64,000 bases of DNA from Poa pratensis (lineage: Eukaryota > Streptophyta > Magnoliopsida > Poales > Poaceae), in NCBI GenBank assembly GCA_947311845.1, contig CAMZMU010000123.1, positions 14,814,079 through 14,878,078 on the forward strand, given 5' to 3'. A program made the position numbers and the translations under genes. The notes beneath the pieces were generated by a model that was not told the DNA's origin, searched no databases, and saw nothing but the letters and a program-made list of their open reading frames with translations. Shown here piece by piece: positions 58,954 through 64,000 of the stretch (position 1 is its first letter; every line of letters begins with the position of its first letter).

Positions 58954-59976
58954 AAAGGTTCACTGCCGCGGCCAGAATTACTCCCTTAGTTCTCATCAAA
59001 TACTTCTCCCTTGCATCCCCTTACTACATGATATACCACAACAATCTTCCCTTTTCTGCACATTTATTATGCATTGCATCACATAGTTTGCAAATGTGAA
59101 TTGCATTTACATGGTCTCTGGTTGAACTAACGGTGATCATGTTTTTTGTGTGAGCAGATACAATTCAATGACTACAACGGAAGGCTGGAGTATCCCAGTG
59201 GGTTTGATCATCAATGAGATCTTAACACGACTTCCTGTGAAATCATTGATGAGGTTTCGTTCTGCGTGCAAGGCTTGGCGTTCTCCATCTCTAGTCGTGA
59301 CTTAATCGAGTCGCATAGACAACATTCCCAATCAAAAGTTCATCTCATGCATGGCAGTCACAACATAACACATGGTGGTGTCTCTATCAATATAGAGCGT
59401 CTCGATGAGGAGGGTAAATTGCAATACAGTTTTACACTACCATCGCCGAAAGATTATGGTATAATAAATTCCTCTCACGATCTAATTGTTCTCATTAACA
59501 AGGATGGATATATGTTGTCCAATCCTGCAATGCAAGACCTAGTCTATCTCCCTCGTCCTCCTTCTTGGGATGTCAAGGTTGATTTACCAGTGATGGGATT
59601 TGGTCTTGTGTTGTCACATGGAAAATATAAGGTGGTGAGTATAACATGTGACAGTGGCACTCAACATATCTGTGAGGTGTTACCGTGGGCGTAGACAACT
59701 CATGGCGGAACGGAAATTCACCTCCATCTTCTTTGTATGCATTTAGCCATACGCCTTATGTTGATGGAAATTTACATATGTTATCGTTGGAGTCTAAAGA
59801 ATCATGGTATGTGATGGCCATACTACTATTCAACCTTGAGAAAGAAGCATGGAGTGTGATGGCACTGCCGGATGAGAGCAGGCTTATAAAATGGTATGTT
59901 AATCTTAGAGAAACTCAGGGTTTGCTAAGTTTGAGTTGTTGCGTCCCGGACAACAGCATTGAGATATGGATGCTAA

Positions 59977-61995
59977 GGGCGTGTTTGGTAGCCCACCGAG
60001 TCCCCAACCAGGCCCTGGCGATGCAAATTTTGTCCATTTGGTTCCCTGGCCTGGCTAGCGTTCCTGCACCGCACGAACCTTAAAGCAGCCTTGGGCCAGT
60101 CCAGCTAGGAACGGCGGAATCGGCTATTTCCGCTGAGCCACCCTCGAGCGCCATGTAGCTCGTGCAGTGAAGGGGAACGCGGAGCCGAGTTCGTCCAACC
60201 TCGGAGATGGCGCGAGCTGGCGCGGGCGAAAAAGCGGCGGGACAAATTTTGGTCACCGCCCAATTTCGCTCACCTATTTCACCCCCTTCACCTCCCCGCC
60301 GGAACTCCCACCACTATTTTCCCCCCTCCGAGCTCTCCTCTTAGCAGGTTTTGCATAGAGGAGCGGCGACTACTCCTCCGACGCCGAAGCTGGTCATCGG
60401 CGGCAAACCGTCTTTGTCCTCGACTCCGAGTTGTCCTCCTCCAGCTCCTCCTCCTCCTCGATCCGTTGCTTCCCTGGCTAGTGTAAGTCTCCTTCTCCGT
60501 TGGTACCCTAGATCTGGTATTGTCTGGTTACATCTGAGTAGTATGCGGTAGTATCTAGTACATCTGGGTAGTATGTGGTTGTTCTTGTACTACATGGTTA
60601 GCTCCTGATGTAGTGGATATTCGATCTTGTACCTCATGCTTAGCTCTTGATGCGGTAGTTCTTCGTTCTTGTTGTCCATGCTTAGCTTTTGATCCGGTAG
60701 GATCTTGTTGTCCATGCTTTGCTCTTGATGTGGTAGTTCTTCGATCTTGTAGGACCCCGATCTATCATCTACCTATGTGCTGCCTTTGCCCGCGAAGCCA
60801 ATTCGGTATGTTCCGGCACCTTCCTTGTCTGCCACACAGCAAAGGGGAAAGCCGACGGAGTTCATCGCAGTGCAAAGGCCGAAGAAAGGGGCACCAATGC
60901 AGTGGTCAGGTGCTTTGTCCACCTTCGTGCTCACTAGGATGGCCGAGCTCGTCAAGGATGGGCTAGATATTGACAGTGTCATGAAAGACAAGAGCTTGGA
61001 CAAGGTTTGCAAAGATGTTCAGCTTTTCTGTGGTGCCATGGTGAGAAACACCCAAGTGTACAATCATCTCAGTAAGTGGAGGTACAGGTGGACATATCTC
61101 CGCACTTTGGTACAAACTGAAGGAGTGGAATGGCGTGAGAATACCACCACTTTCTACATGGATGATGCGGCATTCCTCAAGCATGTTACTATAAGCTTCC
61201 TCACTTCTTCAGTTGGTCCTAATCTTACTCGTTTTGTGGTGGACTAACAGTTCCATCATTTCAGGTTCACCTGAAGGACGAGTGCTTCATCAACACGCCA
61301 ATTGAGAACTATGACCAGATGAAGATTATATTCGGCAGACCTCGTGTGCAGAATCCTCTTGCGGTCAACACGCTCCACCTTGCTCTTAGCTACCTCATGG
61401 ATCATGAAGAGGAGAGTCTCGCCTATCTTGTCGGGCGATGGAGTGATGATGATGTTGCTGCTGATGTGCTTGAAGTCATGCCTCTATGATGTCCCCTAGT
61501 ATGTATGCAGAACCTCCTAAAACTGATGCCAGATTTGTATATTTTGCGAGGCGGTATACGAAACCCCTCATGATGAACTTGTGCGAGGCGGTATAGTAAC
61601 CCCTCCCCAGATGATGAACTTGTGGTGCATCACCATAAGTTGTTGTGCTGAATTTATGATGCACCATCTATTTTGCTAACTAGTAAGGGCATGTTTAGTT
61701 CAAGCCTACAAACATTTTTGGTAACTTTTGGTATGTTCACCACTCACGCAACATGGTAGCCACATCAGGGCATTTGCACGTAACCAAACACCTTGACATT
61801 TGCTCTGCGAAACACAAACATCAACCAAACACTGTGTGCTGGAAATTTTGCATCCAGCTGAACGGGCCTGACTAGAATATTGTTGGCAACCAAACTACAT
61901 GCACAACATGGCTTAGGCCACGTTTCTTCGGGCCAGACTGAGTTAGGCCACGGAGACGGGAGGCCTAAAATCGGTGCGGGTAACCAAACAGGCCC
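59977..61995. mobile_element. PIF/Harbinger-type element with only a Myb-like gene (2,019 bp)
   Basis: Terminal repeats GGGCGTGTTTGGT / ACCAAACAGGCCC (one mismatch) with TAA duplications (59974-59976 and 61996-61998). Removing it restores continuous reading of the F-box pseudogene, confirming the ends. The DDE transposase ORF of autonomous Harbingers is missing. The companion Myb/SANT-like ORF is present. Confidence 0.85.
60351..61489 (+). CDS. Myb/SANT-like DNA-binding protein of the Harbinger element
   Basis: The main exon begins at 60753 after a TTGTAG acceptor and runs to about 61180. An intron (about 61181-61265, GT...CAG) joins it to a last exon ending at 61489. A proline-rich first exon may start at 60351 with a GTAAGT donor near 60481. 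The core (MAELVKDGLDIDSVMKDKSL ... TQVYNHLSKWRYRW) matches the Myb/SANT-like domain of the second protein of PIF/Harbinger elements, which works with the transposase in DNA binding and nuclear import. The tail reads INTPIENYDQMKIIFG, also typical. No stop or frameshift was noticed in this model. Exon 1 is uncertain. Confidence 0.65.
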
Positions 61996-62061
61996 TAAAA
62001 GATTATGCAAACAAAGTATGGTCAAAAGATTTTGTTGTGTTTGTGTCAAATATTATGTATG

Positions 62062-62406
62062 TGTTGGGTTACGTTTAGACTTGGAGTTGTATTAGGTGTG
62101 GATAGGTTCGAGTAGTGTTTGAGTCAAACTCTTGTATCCTGGGCCTCTCATATAATGTTATATGAGAGGACACCACGCGATGTAACCTATGACGACTTGA
62201 TAGCAACAGGCACGCAGGGGGAGCCGGCGGCTTGTGCCGGCGCCAAGGGCAGCCAGGGTTGCGGTATTAATGGGGAGGAGCGCCCGTAGTCATGCCCCGC
62301 AGATGTAGACGAGTTCGCCAAACTACGTTAACAAATCTCGGTATTGTCATCGTCTGTGATTGCTTCATATTCTCGGTAGATCAATTATGCGCCTACGACG
62401 GTAACA
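62062..62406 (+). mobile_element. 5' LTR of a further LTR retrotransposon running off the window
   Basis: TGTTGGGTTACG ... GACGGTAACA, 345 bases, followed by ATTGGTATCAGAGC, a tRNA-Met primer site at 62409-62420. A hairpin CCTCTCATATAATGTTATATGAGAGG (about 62143-62168) lies in the LTR. The second LTR is outside the window, so the call rests on the ends and the primer site. Confidence 0.75.
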
Positions 62407-64000
62407 ATTGGTATCAGAGCGTTTCGAAGGAGATCGACGAGTTGGATCGTCTCGCGGAACAGTTGCGGTGCATCCGTGGCAGCGAATCGAAGGGACTCAT
62501 GCGATCAAAAAGTCGAAGGAGCGATCGGAAACATCAAGCATGCAATGAGCAGGCAGAAGCGCAGAGTGGTCATTGAGCGGTCGTGGCGGGTTGGATTGGC
62601 GACAAGAGCGCGTGAAGGTGTCACGTTCCGGATCAGAACAATCTCGACGAGATCGATCGGGGCGACGGCGCACGCAGCAGGTGACACAGTCCAGCAGTTA
62701 GCGAAGGCAGACATGCAGCCCACGCGAGAGCGCGAAGGCCCGTATGGCGCTGGCAGCTAGGGCACGCGAGAGCATGCGAGTAGCATGAGATTTGTTACAG
62801 GGGAAAAACACGTCAAGTATCGTGCTGTTTTCATCAGGAGCAAGACAAAAAGATAAAGAATTGATCTAGGAGCTTTGAGGCGCCACGTGAGGGTGTGGAT
62901 GCATGGTGAGTTTGTTTGGATTCACGAAATCATCCTTTGCTACGTGTGCATGGAAAGCACCAAAGATATTCCTTTTCTTTTCGTAGCTTGGTATACAGTC
63001 TGTGTATGGGATGGAAGTGGTGGCACGATATGGAAAGACGCGGAGTCGTAGGTCCACGGGAAGATCGACATAAATTGGCAGGTTTGATCAATGGATATTT
63101 TTTATTGGTTTTGCTACGTGTGTTTGAGCGTTGTATGGGCACGCTTAATGATGTAGTATGGTGCCAAGTTGATCAAGATGGACTGCATGCGGCGAGGGGT
63201 GGCGTGCGTATAAGGCTCGTGGAGTCTGGAGCATGTCGTGCAGTCGGACAAGTTCGGTTGGGTCGGATTGGACAGTCTGACAGATCGATGGGATGTCGGT
63301 CGAGACAGAAGACGGTGAAGATCGGCAACGATGACGTAGGCGCGTGAGGGCTGATGGTGTCCGAATTCTGTGGCGTGGCAACACGTGGCGCATGGTTATG
63401 CGTGCTTTGACATGCGATGGCGCGGAGTTGATTCAAGACGGTGTACACGTGAGAACATGAAGTCGACAGGGCACCGGATGGATTGATCCTCTACCATGGA
63501 GTCATGTTGAATGTGGAGCTGGAGTCTCTGGCGGAGCTTTCACTCGACTGATGGAGGGACTACGACGTAAGCATGCGGAGAGTCGAAGCCTAATCAGCGG
63601 GAAGGTGAGAGGCACGTGGTCCGGACAGGAGCTCAGGGTCTGGAGAGATGCGTGGAACTCAGCATCGGTCGGTTATGACTGATGGTTGTCTGCAGTGGGG
63701 CCTGAGGTGGTGTGGGTTAGCGACCCGGTAGATCTTGGCTAACATTGCAGATGCTCGACGCGGTAATAGCGGCGAGGCGTGCGGTAAGCACGGGACACAT
63801 CAACAGACCAGGGCACATGCGGTCAAATATGTGGTCGGACATGTGTGCAGGGGTACTGAAACAGTGTTGGCGAGTATTGGATTCAAGTTGGTGACTGGGT
63901 CTATAAAGATTGACGCGTCAAGTGATGGACAAGAGTCGGCCATAGGGAATCTTGGGAAAGTGTTGGAAAGTCTGAAATGTCGGAAGCTTGGAGAGTACAT
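62407..64000 (+). mobile_element. Leader/internal region of the right-edge LTR element, no gag or pol seen
   Basis: The first 1.6 kb after the primer site has only short frames (longest 143 codons, 62916-63347) and no Gag, zinc-knuckle or protease motif. It may be a long leader or a non-autonomous (LARD-like) element. The window ends within it. Confidence 0.5.

Larger units (their letters stand above)
59168..62061 (+). pseudogene. F-box gene 3 (F-box-associated type), disrupted
   Basis: The ATG at 59168 follows an AGCAG acceptor-like site. The first 39 codons hold an F-box (GLIINEILTRLPVKSLMRFR, then SACKAW). Frameshifts occur at about 59279-59283 and 59679-59682, each consistent with one base missing from a short T run. 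The following frames (59266-59694 and 59685 to about 59970) resemble F-box-associated domains of grass F-box proteins. A Harbinger-type element interrupts the gene at 59977, and the reading continues after it (KDYANKVWSKDFVVFVSN, 61999 onward) until an LTR element begins at 62062. It cannot encode a complete protein as read. No close similarity to the FBD-type genes at 33.6 and 43.4 kb. Confidence 0.75.

Overview
The window is nuclear DNA of a grass, most likely a Triticeae cereal (wheat, Aegilops or barley type). The basis is GC-rich plant coding exons, Stowaway MITEs with CTCCCTCCGT ends, and dense nesting of Copia, Mutator, Harbinger and Helitron elements. There are no bacterial features, rRNA genes or CRISPR arrays.

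Host genes. At 0-7 kb is a tandem pair of plant defensin genes on the minus strand. The second copy has a 3.85 kb Mutator-like element (MULE) between its TATA region and its coding sequence. At 8.5-17.5 kb are two intact tandem TBL/PC-esterase genes (putative Golgi polysaccharide O-acetyltransferases). A third, degenerate copy lies at 23.2-24.2 kb on the minus strand. At 33.6-45.1 kb are two convergent F-box/LRR/FBD paralogs: the left one is split in exon 2 by a MULE carrying a thaumatin-like gene fragment, and the right one is intact. At about 59.2-62.1 kb is an F-box pseudogene with two frameshifts and a Harbinger insertion, abutted by an LTR element. Its promoter and 5' leader may lie at about 46.3 kb, on the far side of a Sirevirus.

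Mobile DNA. Several elements have exact ends and target duplications: a Copia element (24373-33166, TSD GTTGG) whose 5' LTR holds a 3.9 kb Helitron; a Sirevirus-type Copia element on the minus strand (47193-58953, TSD AAAGG) with an envelope-position ORF and arrays of CGGATAATCCG dyads; a MULE in an F-box exon (9-bp TSD); a Mutator MITE nested in a Stowaway MITE; two Harbinger-type elements without transposase; and a 1.55 kb poly(A) retroposon with a 15-bp TSD. A second Helitron has one clear terminus. The right edge enters another LTR element.

How it fits together. The genes are members of small, locally duplicated families (defence peptide, cell-wall acetylation, F-box). In each family at least one copy has been hit by a transposon or has decayed while a sibling stays intact. 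Captured gene pieces (sugar transporter, thaumatin-like protein, unidentified GC-rich exons) sit inside MULEs and Helitrons. The strongest leads are the split defensin promoter, the dyad array in the Sirevirus LTR, the MULE inside the F-box exon, and the presence/absence of one intron between the TBL tandem copies.
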